From the NCBI RefSeq assembly GCF_019511605.1, contig NZ_JAEUAV010000002.1:484737-548736 (forward strand): a stretch of 64,000 bases of DNA. The letters are read 5' to 3'. The notes under the pieces were generated by a model. It saw nothing but the letters and a program-made list of their open reading frames with translations, was not told the DNA's origin and searched no databases. Below, one piece after another: positions 8,495 through 18,086 of this stretch. This stretch comes from Paraburkholderia phenoliruptrix. Lineage in GTDB: Bacteria; Pseudomonadota; Gammaproteobacteria; Burkholderiales; Burkholderiaceae. A program made the position numbers and the translations under genes. Every line of letters starts with the position of its first letter. Position 1 is the first letter of the stretch.

Positions 8495-8935
8495 ATGGTT
8501 ACTTGGTATCAACGAAGTAACCGTGATTCACTCCAACGAGGTATGACAAAGATGACAACGACTAAAGCAGCTAATCCGAACACGGAAGCGTGTCCGATAC
8601 GCGATGTGCTTGACCGCCTTGGTGACCGTTGGACTGTCCTGGTACTGCACGAACTCGAGGAAACGACCCTTCGCTTTGGCGAACTGAAAAAGCGCATCGA
8701 CGACATATCACCTCGCATGCTTGCCCAGACCTTGCGACGGCTAGAAGAGGACGGACTTGTATCGCGGAGAACGTTTCCGACGATACCTCCGCATGTCGAA
8801 TACACGCTAACCGGACTCGGACATTCGCTGCTGGTGCCCGTCAAGGGAATGATGCGCTGGGCAGCGGACAACCAGCACGCAGTTCGCGCCGCACGTCATG
8901 CGTACGTTCCATTGCGACCCGAGGCGGCAAAATAG
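8495..8935 (+). CDS. HxlR-family winged-helix regulator
   Basis: The core ACPIRDVLDRLGDRWTVLVL and the following wing (ISPRMLAQTLRRLEEDGLV) are diagnostic of HxlR regulators. One conserved N-terminal cysteine (Cys33 in this numbering) precedes the PI-x-x-VL segment; this is the redox or electrophile-sensing position in QorR/YodB-type members. The start is uncertain: ATG 8495 has AGGAG three bases upstream, and ATGs at 8543 or 8552 would give the more usual short N-terminus. The probable target is the divergent NmrA/QorB-like gene. Confidence 0.9.
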   Translation: MVTWYQRSNRDSLQRGMTKMTTTKAANPNTEACPIRDVLDRLGDRWTVLVLHELEETTLRFGELKKRIDDISPRMLAQTLRRLEEDGLVSRRTFPTIPPHVEYTLTGLGHSLLVPVKGMMRWAADNQHAVRAARHAYVPLRPEAAK

Positions 8936-8938
8936 TAG

Positions 8939-9563
8939 GAGTGGCTGATAGATGTCGCTGCATCTCCTCGCCGTTGCGGCGCGGAAATTGCGCTTCCAAA
9001 AGGGCGCCCGCTGGATGGGCTTCCCGCATAGGTTGTGTTCCCCGTATCGCCATCCTCGAAGACCTTGTTGCGTTCCACTGCGACGGCAATGTCCGGCGCA
9101 CGCGCAAGCGCGCAGCCCTACAAGGCCAGGCGGCCTGCGGCTGTGTTTGGTCGCTAACGATGCTCGCCTCGCGTAACAGCACATCGACGCGCGCGAAGGC
9201 GCTCTCCAGTGCACTCGTTTTTCTGACGCGTGCCCCTCAAGGCCGCTTCGAGTATCGACGTATGTTCCGCAACCGTATTGCGATGTACACCGCACACCAC
9301 ACCGCTGCGCGAGGCTGAAGCCGGTTTCGTGGGAGCGCGTCAGCAGGTTAGCGACCAGTGCCGCATCCAACCGCACATGGAGCGCGTGTCCCGAGAAGGG
9401 GGCAGTGTGCGCAACAACCAGATCGAGCGCTTCGCGCCACTCGGGCTCCGGATAGCGCCCTGAACTGCACGGTGCACGGCCGTTGCGGGCCACATCGCGC
9501 AGCGGATAGGCGACGACCAGCAGCGCGCGTGGGATAACCGGCAGACGGCCGCGATGGAACGCT
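8939..9563. other. 625-bp stretch without an intact gene; traces of decayed coding sequence
   Basis: No frame gives a convincing complete protein. On the minus strand, protein-like fragments occur in different frames. From about 9490 to 9320 one reads EWREALDLVVAHTAPFSG; near 9270-9220 another reads HRNTVAEHTSILEAALRG; near 9190-9130 a third reads TSALESAFARVDVLLREA. This pattern suggests the remains of a regulator-like gene broken by frameshifts, but I cannot name the family securely. Confidence 0.35.
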
Positions 9564-12008
9564 TTAAGGCGCGAGTTGCCAGCGCAAAACTGGATGTGTC
9601 GCGCCCGCCGGCAATGCCCAGACACCATCCGGGCTGAAGTCGTAGCCGGCGAAAGACGCCGGGGTCGCCATCTGCGCAGTGGTGAGACCATTCGCGGCGG
9701 GCACCGGTGTGCCTGTATTGACGCCGATGCTTGTCCCCGTCGTCTCCTTGTTCCAGTAGACGTTGCTCGCAACGGTTCCGTTGTTGACGTCGGCGACGCC
9801 GACCGTCGGCGGCCCGCCCGCCGGTCCATAGCGGTTGGTCAGCGGGCTGGTGGAGAAGGATTCTTCGATAGTTCCGGTGTTGCGCAGCACGAGGCCTGCC
9901 GCCGCGCCCGACAGACACGTCGAGCCGTAGCCGCCGCAGTAATTTGGCGCGAACTGAACCGCACCTGTTGCATATGACTGACTGATCAGTCCGGTGTTGG
10001 TGGCCGCCAGTCCGCCGCCGCCGCCGGTATGCGCGAAAGCGATGACGTCGCCCGCGGCGAATGATTGCTGTATCGTCCCGCCGTTTGAGCCGACAAGGCC
10101 ACCGGCTCCACCCTCGCTCCTGACGGCTGCGTCGCTGGACGACCGGACAATCGTGCCGTTGTTCCACCCGACCAGTCCGCCGGAGCTTGCGCTTGCGCTG
10201 CCGCCGGCCGAGACATCCACGCGCCCGCTCGTGTGCGCGTTGGCAATGGTGCCCTCGTTGACGCCGGCGAGCAGTCCAAAACCCCCATAACTTCCGAAGT
10301 CTCTCAGCGTGCCTTGCACGGTCACGTTGCGCACGACGCCACCGCTGCCGATTACGGCGAACAGGCCGTGCGCGTCGTGGCCTGCCGGCGGCGGGCCCGG
10401 CGAGAACGAAGTGCTGAGGCTGACGTTCGAGAGCGTGTGTCCGAAGCCGTCGAACTGCCCCGTGAAGGGTGCGAGGACCCCGCCGATCGCCGTGTTGTGT
10501 ACGCCATCGGGAAGGGTGGCGTCGACATCTTTTCCCAAGGCGTAGTTGCCGGCGAGATCGACAGAAATGTTTTGCAGATCGGTCAAGGTGTTGACCAGCT
10601 TGTAACCGGTCGCCTGGGTCACCAGCGCGCTGAACGGCGACGCGGCCCACGCGCTGTTCGTGCGGATCGTCCCCGGACTGTAGCTGCCGTTCATGTCGTA
10701 TAGCGCAGTGACGGTGCCGGTGCTGCCCGACCAGTCGATGGTGCCGCGGTTCAGCACGCTGCCGCCGTTGTCGATGCCTGCGGCGTCTGCTCGCAACACG
10801 AGGTTGCCGCTGCCGGTGTTCCTAAGCGTCCTGGCCGGGGCGATCCTCACGTTGCGCGAAGCAACCAGCGCTAACGACGCCGGACCGCTCCAGTTGAGGT
10901 TCGACGCCACCGTCATCTCACCGGCCGTGCCGTGCCCGCCGGTCGCAATTGCGTTGATCGACGTGCCGGCGTTCAGGCTGCGCGCGAAGGCGGCCGCCGT
11001 AGCGTGATCGACGGTGAAGTCAGGCGTCGAAACGCTCCATAGTCCCGCTTGTACAGCAGCGTCTTTCTTTAACGTCAGCGAGTTCGCGAGTGTGTCGACG
11101 GTGCCGCCGCTGCCGTCTGCATTGGTTGCGTTGAGCGTGCCTTGTTGCGTGACGTGGCCGCTGTCGGCGACCAGCCAGATATGACCGTCGCGCATCGCCG
11201 TGCCGGTCGCGCGAATCCGCTCACCGCTGCCGGCGAGCGCGTAGATGTTGCCGTCGGCCGCTTGCAGATTGATTTGCGCGGCTTCTGTGATGCCGCGATC
11301 GGACACGTTGCCTTTGCTGCCGATCTGCACGAATGCCTGCTTGCTGCCCGACGATTCGTACAACACGACTTCCTGGCCGGCGACGTATTCGGCCGTCCCG
11401 TTCGGCGCACTGACGGAGCCTGCATTCACTACTTCGTTGCGCGAGATGAGGAACACGTCAGCGCCGCTCGAGCCGATTTTGCCGAGATTCACCACTTTGC
11501 CATTCGACGTGCCGGTGAGCGTGAGCGTCCCACCGTTCATGAACGCGTCGTTCGGCAGATCGAGGGTGGAAGCAACGAAGCGGCCGCCGGTGCTCACGAC
11601 GCCTGCCGGACCCACCAGGATACCTTGTGGATTGATCAGGTACACACTGCCGGTTGCACTCAGGCTGCCGAGAATGGCCGAAGGCGAGCCGCCCGTCACG
11701 CGGTTGAGCGTGGCGCCCGTACCGTTTGCGAATGTGACGCTGTTGCCCTTGCCGATAGAAAAGCCGGTCCAGTCGATCACGCCGCGCGTCGAACCGGGCT
11801 GCGTCACTGAAAGCGTGTTTCCCTGGACCGCGATTGTTCCCGCCCCAGCCACATAGTGACCGCCCTGCGGAAGAGCGCCGCCTGCCATCGCAGCGTGTGC
11901 GCACGACAACCCCGCGATCGAAACAATCGCGAGGGGCAGCTTGCGGGGCCAGCGCTGTCGCCGTATCAGCGCGGGTTGTATGGAATGACGGACTGACGAG
12001 CGTGCCAT
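9564..12008 (-). CDS. filamentous-haemagglutinin-type exoprotein (TpsA domain) with GLUG repeats
   Basis: 814 residues. A signal peptide ends near AHAAMA (about residue 42). It is followed by the two-partner-secretion (haemagglutination activity) domain, with the N-terminal GALPQGGHYVAGAGTIAVQG and the hallmark SVYLINPQGILVGPAG around residue 125. After a beta-helix-like middle, residues about 570-720 contain at least four GLUG-type units (GGLVGWNNGTI, GGLVGSNGGTI and relatives). Such proteins are exported by a TpsB pore and act as adhesins or surface structures. The start at 12008 has GGAGG six bases upstream. No TpsB gene is nearby; downstream lies only decayed sequence. It is divergent from the heptosyltransferase-autotransporter pair. 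Confidence 0.88.
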   Translation of the reverse strand: MARSSVRHSIQPALIRRQRWPRKLPLAIVSIAGLSCAHAAMAGGALPQGGHYVAGAGTIAVQGNTLSVTQPGSTRGVIDWTGFSIGKGNSVTFANGTGATLNRVTGGSPSAILGSLSATGSVYLINPQGILVGPAGVVSTGGRFVASTLDLPNDAFMNGGTLTLTGTSNGKVVNLGKIGSSGADVFLISRNEVVNAGSVSAPNGTAEYVAGQEVVLYESSGSKQAFVQIGSKGNVSDRGITEAAQINLQAADGNIYALAGSGERIRATGTAMRDGHIWLVADSGHVTQQGTLNATNADGSGGTVDTLANSLTLKKDAAVQAGLWSVSTPDFTVDHATAAAFARSLNAGTSINAIATGGHGTAGEMTVASNLNWSGPASLALVASRNVRIAPARTLRNTGSGNLVLRADAAGIDNGGSVLNRGTIDWSGSTGTVTALYDMNGSYSPGTIRTNSAWAASPFSALVTQATGYKLVNTLTDLQNISVDLAGNYALGKDVDATLPDGVHNTAIGGVLAPFTGQFDGFGHTLSNVSLSTSFSPGPPPAGHDAHGLFAVIGSGGVVRNVTVQGTLRDFGSYGGFGLLAGVNEGTIANAHTSGRVDVSAGGSASASSGGLVGWNNGTIVRSSSDAAVRSEGGAGGLVGSNGGTIQQSFAAGDVIAFAHTGGGGGLAATNTGLISQSYATGAVQFAPNYCGGYGSTCLSGAAAGLVLRNTGTIEESFSTSPLTNRYGPAGGPPTVGVADVNNGTVASNVYWNKETTGTSIGVNTGTPVPAANGLTTAQMATPASFAGYDFSPDGVWALPAGATHPVLRWQLAP

Positions 12009-12352
12009 ATGTCCTCCTGCATCGGAATCGCGGATTCACCAGCGCCCGCAGTCGGACCCGAACCACGTGGACGGTGGCTGATCTACACGCAAAATACTAG
12101 TCGGCATTTTTCGTGTTACCGATGGAACGTCCGGTTTTTCAGCCGATTTGGCGCATGACACCTTGAGCGCGCGTCGATGTATCGCTTCCGAAAATGCAAA
12201 GATTTATCAAGACGCCGTTAAACTGATTTGATATATTCAGCGGGCGCTTAGCATTGGCTTTTAAACGGGAGTAACTCGACAGGTTTCCAAATCGAGGTCC
12301 GTGCTGGTCATAGATTTGGCGCTCCGCACCTGAAACGCACATTTTTCCAATA
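12009..12352. promoter_or_regulatory. AT-richer divergent intergenic region of the surface-protein genes
   Basis: 344 bp between the TpsA-like gene and the heptosyltransferase, clearly less GC-rich than the flanking genes. It must hold both promoters. A plausible -10 for the plus direction is the TGATATATT segment around 12229-12237. I see no strong palindrome or gene here. Confidence 0.4.
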
Positions 12353-13690
12353 ATGATGACCAGAGAGCTTGCCACCGTCGATGCGAGTGCCGCAAACGCG
12401 CCTGCCGCAGCGGAGACCACCGCGGCCAATGCTGCCGCGCCTGATGCGTCGGGAAGCGGCGCGCGCGCGGCGGGCGACCCCGCCGACACGCGCAAGCCGC
12501 CGTTTCGCGCAGCGGCGCCGTTGCCCACGCAAACCGCACCGCTTGGCGTGCGGTTCGATTTCAACGACGGCTGCCGGATTGTTTTGCCCAAGGCTGCGGA
12601 AACCACGTGGCATGTCAGGCTCGCGGATTTTTCGACAGGCAATGTGCTGTTCGAAACCACGATCGAAGCGGGCACCGTGGCAAGCAGTAAAAAATACTTC
12701 GTGCCGTTTTCAATCGAAGTGGAAGCAAACGGCAAACGGGTTTTCGAGCATCGTTTCGACGCAACGAATAAACCCGTATTAATCGAGTTTCCGGTTGGCA
12801 CGCTCGGCGACATCATCGGCTGGTTTCCGTATGCGGTGAAATTCCAGCGGCAGCATAAGTGCAAACTCACGTGCTCGATGGGGCCGCTGCTGATTCCGCT
12901 GTTTCGGGACTGTTACCCGGACATCGAATTCGTCACTCCAGAAGAGGTCGAGCCCGGGCGCTATTACGCAAGCTATCGAGTCGGACTCTTTTTCGGCGAC
13001 GAAGCGAATGTTCATCAGCCGACCGACTTTCAGATCGTCGGGCTGCATCGCACCGCCGGCTACATTCTCGGGGTGGACCCGGCCGAAGAGCCGCCAAAGA
13101 TCGGCTCTCCCGATACGGAAAGCCGTCCCATCGCTGAAAAATACGTTTGCGTCGCGGTGCAAAGCTCGACCCAATGCAAGTACTGGAACCATCCGCCGGG
13201 TTGGCGCGAACTGGTCGCGTTCCTGAAGGAGCATGGTTACCGCGTCATTTGCATCGACCAGAAGGCCACGCATGGCGCAGGAATGGTCTGGAATCACATT
13301 CCTCACGGCGCCGAGGATCACACGGGAGACCGGCCGCTCACCGAGCGCGCGCGCTGGCTCAGACACGCGGAATTTTTCGTTGGACTGTCGAGCGGGCTGT
13401 CATGGCTTGCCTGGGCAGTGGGCACGCCGGTTGTCATGATCAGCGGTTTCACCCACCCAACCAACGAGTTTGCGACGCCGTACCGCGTAATCAACTTTCA
13501 CACCTGCAACAGCTGCTGGAACGACGTACGCGTGCGGTTCGATCACAAGGATTTCCTGTGGTGCCCGCGTCATGCCGGCACGCCGCGCCAATTCGAATGT
13601 ACGCGGCTCATTACGACAGAGCAGGTCAAGCAGGCGATCCGGCGGATACCGGCGTTCGCCGCACAGGCTGCGGGGGGTGCAGGGCACTGA
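12353..13690 (+). CDS. autotransporter heptosyltransferase of the TibC/BAHT family
   Basis: 445 residues. After about 50 low-complexity Ala/Asp/Pro residues comes an N-terminal barrel domain (GVRFDFNDGCRIVLPKAAET) and then a GT-B glycosyltransferase domain (VGTLGDIIGWFPYAVKFQRQ; WRELVAFLKEHGYRVICIDQ; FFVGLSSGLSWLAWAVGTPV). Four cysteines at 385, 388, 404 and 416 (HTCNSCWND, LWCPRHAG, FECTR) match the iron-binding finger known from the dodecameric TibC enzyme. Enzymes of this family transfer heptose from an ADP-heptose donor to serines in the repeats of AIDA-type autotransporters in the cytoplasm before export. The gene lies 81 bp upstream of such an autotransporter on the same strand, which identifies its likely substrate. 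Two adjacent ATGs (12353, 12356) could start it. Confidence 0.93.
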   Translation: MMTRELATVDASAANAPAAAETTAANAAAPDASGSGARAAGDPADTRKPPFRAAAPLPTQTAPLGVRFDFNDGCRIVLPKAAETTWHVRLADFSTGNVLFETTIEAGTVASSKKYFVPFSIEVEANGKRVFEHRFDATNKPVLIEFPVGTLGDIIGWFPYAVKFQRQHKCKLTCSMGPLLIPLFRDCYPDIEFVTPEEVEPGRYYASYRVGLFFGDEANVHQPTDFQIVGLHRTAGYILGVDPAEEPPKIGSPDTESRPIAEKYVCVAVQSSTQCKYWNHPPGWRELVAFLKEHGYRVICIDQKATHGAGMVWNHIPHGAEDHTGDRPLTERARWLRHAEFFVGLSSGLSWLAWAVGTPVVMISGFTHPTNEFATPYRVINFHTCNSCWNDVRVRFDHKDFLWCPRHAGTPRQFECTRLITTEQVKQAIRRIPAFAAQAAGGAGH

Positions 13691-13771
13691 ACCGCTGTAT
13701 GCGCTGAACGGATGCACAACTGAAACAAGCTGAACAAGCGAAACAATAACAAGGGAACATCGGGGGTCGTA

Positions 13772-16700
13772 ATGAAGCCGTTAACATATCGCCGTAAATA
13801 CGGCGTGCATCGTTTTGGATACTCGAGTGCAAGGCTGTCGAAGCTGGCCTGGAATCTCGTTCAATGGGGTCTCTACTGCGTGGGCATGGTGGCTCCGTCT
13901 GTTGTTCCGGGCAGCGCCCATGCCAATGTGATTACCGTTCCGGCAGGTTCGGCGTATGTAGGCATGACCTTGTCAGCCGGCGACGCGATGTACGTCGAGG
14001 CCGGCGGTAGCGCGGCGGGCACGACTGTCGATGGTGGCGGCATGCTGGTCGTCTCGAGCGGTGGATGGGCCTCGGACACGGCGCCGACCTCGACTCATTA
14101 CGCCTTCACGGTGAGCAGCGGCGGCGAGCTCGCCGTATCGGCGGGAGGAACCGCTGTCGGCGTCGCCATAGGCAGCGGCGGAATACTCGTGACGAACACG
14201 TCCGCCACGGTGTCAGGCACTAACTCAGGAGGCTCCTTCTCGATCTCGGGCAATTCCGCGTTCAATGTGCTTCTGGAGAGCGGCGGTAAGCTGGATGTAC
14301 TCGCAGGTGGCTCGGCAACCTACACGTCCATCAATAGCGGTGGAGAACAGAACGTGCTGTCCGGCGGACTGGCAGACCAGTCGTACGTCCACTCGGGCGG
14401 GGTGGAAAACATCCAGAGCGGCGGCCTCGCTACGAACACCTTTGTCTATGACGGCGGTACCCAGAACGTTTTCAGCGGTGGCAGCGCATCGGTTTATACA
14501 GAGGTCCTCACGGGCGGCACGCAGAACGTAATGTCCGGTGGAACCGCCTATGCAACCTTGCTGCTCGGCGGCGTGCAGAACGTCTCGGGCGGGGCGTCCG
14601 CGTCGTTGACGTTCGTCAGCAGCGGCGCCACGCAGAACGTGCTGAACGGCGCTCACGCTACCGACACACGGGTTTCTTCCGGTGGCAGCGTGGTCGTATC
14701 GAGCGGCGGCGCGATATCGGCGCTGAACGTGACGGCCGGAGGCAGCGCAACAATCGCGGCAGGCGGCGCGCTGGTCGCCAGTACTTCGGACACGATCGTG
14801 TCCGGCACCAACGCGTCCGGCACGTTCTCGATCGCTAACAATACAGCGCACTCCGTATTGCTCGAGAATGGCGGCAGTTTGAGCGTGCTCAACGGCGGCG
14901 GCTCGGTCGACACGAAAGTGAGCAGCGGTGGTACCGAAACGGTATCGGCAGGCGGCAGTTCGCTCGACACGTTCGTGACTTCGGGAGGCCGGCAACTGGT
15001 ATATGGATTGGCGAACGGCACGACCATCACCAATGCCGGATCGCAAGCGGTCTTGCTCGGGGGCGCCGCGAGCGGCAGTGTTGTCGTTTCTGGCGGTTCC
15101 ATAAGTGTCGCGAGCGGCGGTAGCCTCGCGCATCCGACGGCGCTCGGCGGCGCTAATCTTTCCATCGCGCAGGGCGGCGCGCTGATCGCGGACACGTCTG
15201 ACACGATCGTGTCCGGCACGAACGCGTCTGGAGCGTTCTCAATCGCGAACAACACCGCGACGCATGCGCTGCTGGAAAACGGCGGCGTTCTTACCGTGCT
15301 GGGCGGTGCTTCGTCCATCGACACGATCGTCAACAGCGGCGGCAGGGAGCTCGTTTCGTCAGGCGGAGTGGCAAGCAGCACCACGCTCAACTCGAGTGGC
15401 ACGCAGAGCGTGCTTGCGGGTGGCTCAGCGCTCGGCGCCACCGTCAACAGCGGCGGCGCTCAGGCGGTCGCGGCTGGCGGCACGGCGAGCTCGACGGTTA
15501 TCAACAGCGGCGGCACGCAGCAGGTCGCATCGGGCGGCACGGCGAGCTCGACGGTTATCAACAGCGGCGGCACGCAGCAGGTCGCATCGGGCGGCACGGC
15601 GAGCTCGACGGTTGTCAACGGCGGCGGCACGCAGCAAGTCGCATCAGGCGGCACGGCGATTTCGACGGTCGTCAACAGCGGCGGCACGCAGCAGGTCGCA
15701 TCGGGCGGCACGGCGAGCTCGACAGTCGTCAACGGCGGCGGCACGCAGCAGGTCGCATCGGGCGGCACGGCGATCTCGACGGTTGTCAGCAGCGGCGGCG
15801 TGCAGGATGTCATCTCAGGCGCGACGATCGTGGATGCCCGCATTCTCTCGGGCGGCACACAGAACGTCATTTCCGGCGGTACGGCCACCGGCGTCACGAT
15901 TTCCGCAGGGGGCGTGCAGTCCGTGACGTCGGGCACCGCCCACAACACACACGTGACCTCGGGCGGCGCGCAACGGGTAGGCGCGGCAGGCGTTGCGATA
16001 GCAACGATTCTCGACGGAGGCGCGCTCACCGTGTCCTCTGGCGGCGCGACGAGCGGTACGGTCGTGAACTCGGGCGGCGGCGAAACGCTGTCGTCGGGGG
16101 GAACTGCGTCGGGCACGACGATCAACAGCGGCGGCACGCAGTCCATCCTTGGCGGGGGCGTCGCTTATGCGACCACGGTCAACAGCGGGGGCCTGCAATA
16201 CGTGGATGGCGTGATCGAAGGCTACGCCTATAGCACGACGGTCAACAGCGGCGGGATCCAGGAAGTGGCATTCGGCGGCTACGCGTCGGGCACGCTGGTC
16301 AAAGCGGGCGGCGTTCAGACCGTCGATTCCGCTGGCTCGGCGATCGATACCATGGTGAGCGGCGGCACGCAAACCGTGCTCTCCGGCGGCTCGGCGTTCA
16401 CCACGGTGGTCGCGAACGGCGGCGTCGAAAACATTCTTGCCGGCGGCTACGCGAGCGGCACGACGGTTTCCTCCGGCACGGTTATCGTCGACGGCACAGC
16501 GGCCAACCTGAGCGTCGGTAGCGGCGCGGTGGTAACGGGTAGCGGCACGATTGCCTCGGACCTCACCCTCGCGAGCGGCAGCACGCTCGTTGCCCGTACG
16601 TTCGGTACGGGACTCACGGTGAACGGCACGCTCACTTTTGGCAGCGGCTCCTTGTACGCCGTGACCGTCAACGCGGCGGGCCTGAGCGGCGTCACCGCCG

Positions 16701-18070
16701 TGGTTGGCAACCTCGTCATCGCGGCCGGTAGCACGCTTGCAGTCACCGCAGGCGCCGGTTCGTATTCGGCTGGAACGGCATACCGAATCATCACCTACAC
16801 GGGTACGCAAAGCGGCGCGTTCACCGCGGTGAATGCGGACTTCGCCTACCTGACGCCATCAGTCAACTACTCGGCAGGCGCGGTTACGCTCACCCTGAAC
16901 CCGTCGACCGATTTCACCACGCCACCCACCACGCCCACCACGCCCGGAGCGCCCGCAGCGCCCGCAGTGCCTACTGGGTTCGCCATTGCAGCCACGACGC
17001 GCAATCAGGCGAACGTTGCCAACGCGTTGACTCGCGTCTATAACGCCGGCGGCGACGCGCTTACCACGGCACTTCTGAGCGCGTCGAAGAGAGAGGCGTC
17101 CGGTGCGCTCAGCCAGCTATCCGGCGACGAAGCGGCGATTTTCCAGCAGGTCGCCCAGCACCGCACGAGCGCGACGCAGGACGTCGTTGCGCAGCGCCTC
17201 GCGACCACCGCGTCTGCCGCGACGCGCAACGATCTGTGGGCCAGCGGCAATTATCAGCGCACGCATGTGTCCGGCGACGACAGCATTGGCAGCAGCGCCT
17301 ACGAAGACCAGTCGGCGAATCTGACGCTCGGCTACGACCGCGCGGTGACCCACACGGTGCGAATTGGTGGTGCGCTCGCGATCAACGACGACACCGTGCA
17401 GTTTTCGAGCCGTGACGCGAATGCACGGGTCGACGGTGCGCAGGCGTTGCTGTACGGCTCGTACATGCCCGCGGGCACGGCCTTGTATGTGAGCGGCCTT
17501 GCAGGCGTTGGCTACTGGGACAACGCACTCAAACGTTCTGCGCGTGTGGGCGCGATAGCGGGCTCGCCTGAGGCTTCGTTTCACACCTCGAGCGTGGCGA
17601 TGTACGTGGAGAGCGGATTCAATTTGACGTCCGCAATCGGCACCTTGCAGCCGTATGCGGGCATGCGTGCCGGCCATTACATGCAGCAGGGCTTTGGCGA
17701 GCATGGCGGCGGCGCGTTCAATCTGGACTACGCGTCGACCAACAGCAATGCGCTATCGAGCGTGCTGGGGCTGCGTTTTCTCAAAGGGCTCGGCACCTTG
17801 TTCGGTCATCCGCTCGACTGGCAGACGGAGCTGGCGTGGGAGCACCGCTTCGGCAGCACAGCGCAGTCGGTGAGCGCGGCCTTCGCCGATGCACCGTTGC
17901 AGACGTATCAGGTATTCGGTACGCCGTCGGATCGCGACGCCGGACGTCTAGCGATTGGCGCGAACTGGCATGCCAATGCGCGCACCACCGTGTACGCGAA
18001 ACTGGGTGCGCAAGCGGGTTCGCATACACGGAACTATGAGGCGACGGCCGGCGCGCAGTGGAAGTGGTGA
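13772..18070 (+). CDS. AIDA-I/TibA-type autotransporter adhesin
   Basis: 1432 residues. A long signal peptide with a basic extension (MKPLTYRRKYGVHRFGYSSA) ends near SAHA at residue 51. Residues about 75-900 consist of strand-loop-strand repeats of about 19 residues (consensus GGTASSTVVNSGGTQQVAS), which form a beta-helix and present the serines and threonines used for heptosylation. A pertactin-like stalk follows, then a Pro/Thr linker near residues 1050-1068. The C-terminal autotransporter beta-barrel covers about 1150-1432 and ends in Trp (GAQWKW), as outer-membrane barrels do. It is a surface adhesin, probably glycosylated by the enzyme encoded directly upstream in the same operon. The start has GGGGG five bases upstream. 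Confidence 0.95.
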   Translation: MKPLTYRRKYGVHRFGYSSARLSKLAWNLVQWGLYCVGMVAPSVVPGSAHANVITVPAGSAYVGMTLSAGDAMYVEAGGSAAGTTVDGGGMLVVSSGGWASDTAPTSTHYAFTVSSGGELAVSAGGTAVGVAIGSGGILVTNTSATVSGTNSGGSFSISGNSAFNVLLESGGKLDVLAGGSATYTSINSGGEQNVLSGGLADQSYVHSGGVENIQSGGLATNTFVYDGGTQNVFSGGSASVYTEVLTGGTQNVMSGGTAYATLLLGGVQNVSGGASASLTFVSSGATQNVLNGAHATDTRVSSGGSVVVSSGGAISALNVTAGGSATIAAGGALVASTSDTIVSGTNASGTFSIANNTAHSVLLENGGSLSVLNGGGSVDTKVSSGGTETVSAGGSSLDTFVTSGGRQLVYGLANGTTITNAGSQAVLLGGAASGSVVVSGGSISVASGGSLAHPTALGGANLSIAQGGALIADTSDTIVSGTNASGAFSIANNTATHALLENGGVLTVLGGASSIDTIVNSGGRELVSSGGVASSTTLNSSGTQSVLAGGSALGATVNSGGAQAVAAGGTASSTVINSGGTQQVASGGTASSTVINSGGTQQVASGGTASSTVVNGGGTQQVASGGTAISTVVNSGGTQQVASGGTASSTVVNGGGTQQVASGGTAISTVVSSGGVQDVISGATIVDARILSGGTQNVISGGTATGVTISAGGVQSVTSGTAHNTHVTSGGAQRVGAAGVAIATILDGGALTVSSGGATSGTVVNSGGGETLSSGGTASGTTINSGGTQSILGGGVAYATTVNSGGLQYVDGVIEGYAYSTTVNSGGIQEVAFGGYASGTLVKAGGVQTVDSAGSAIDTMVSGGTQTVLSGGSAFTTVVANGGVENILAGGYASGTTVSSGTVIVDGTAANLSVGSGAVVTGSGTIASDLTLASGSTLVARTFGTGLTVNGTLTFGSGSLYAVTVNAAGLSGVTAVVGNLVIAAGSTLAVTAGAGSYSAGTAYRIITYTGTQSGAFTAVNADFAYLTPSVNYSAGAVTLTLNPSTDFTTPPTTPTTPGAPAAPAVPTGFAIAATTRNQANVANALTRVYNAGGDALTTALLSASKREASGALSQLSGDEAAIFQQVAQHRTSATQDVVAQRLATTASAATRNDLWASGNYQRTHVSGDDSIGSSAYEDQSANLTLGYDRAVTHTVRIGGALAINDDTVQFSSRDANARVDGAQALLYGSYMPAGTALYVSGLAGVGYWDNALKRSARVGAIAGSPEASFHTSSVAMYVESGFNLTSAIGTLQPYAGMRAGHYMQQGFGEHGGGAFNLDYASTNSNALSSVLGLRFLKGLGTLFGHPLDWQTELAWEHRFGSTAQSVSAAFADAPLQTYQVFGTPSDRDAGRLAIGANWHANARTTVYAKLGAQAGSHTRNYEATAGAQWKW
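15476..15817 (+). repeat. tandem 57-bp repeats inside the autotransporter gene
   Basis: Six in-frame units of 57 bp (19 codons). The first five (15476-15760) are almost identical at DNA level, and the sixth (15761-15817) is diverged. They encode GGTASSTVINSGGTQQVAS and close variants (S/I, V/I, S/G changes). The surrounding repeats of the passenger are much more diverged, so this block is probably a recent amplification that could vary in copy number between strains. Confidence 0.9.
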
Positions 18071-18086
18071 CGCACGAGGTGCAGGC

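Noticed and set aside
15476..15817. Tandem units that could be mistaken for a CRISPR array
   Set aside because: The 57-bp units are contiguous, without unique spacers, in frame, and encode the AIDA repeat; no cas gene is present.
14653..16810. Several long minus-strand open frames inside the autotransporter gene
   Set aside because: They arise from the regular codon pattern of the repeats read backwards (repetitive Pro/Thr/Val or Arg/Ala), with no start signals or known domains.
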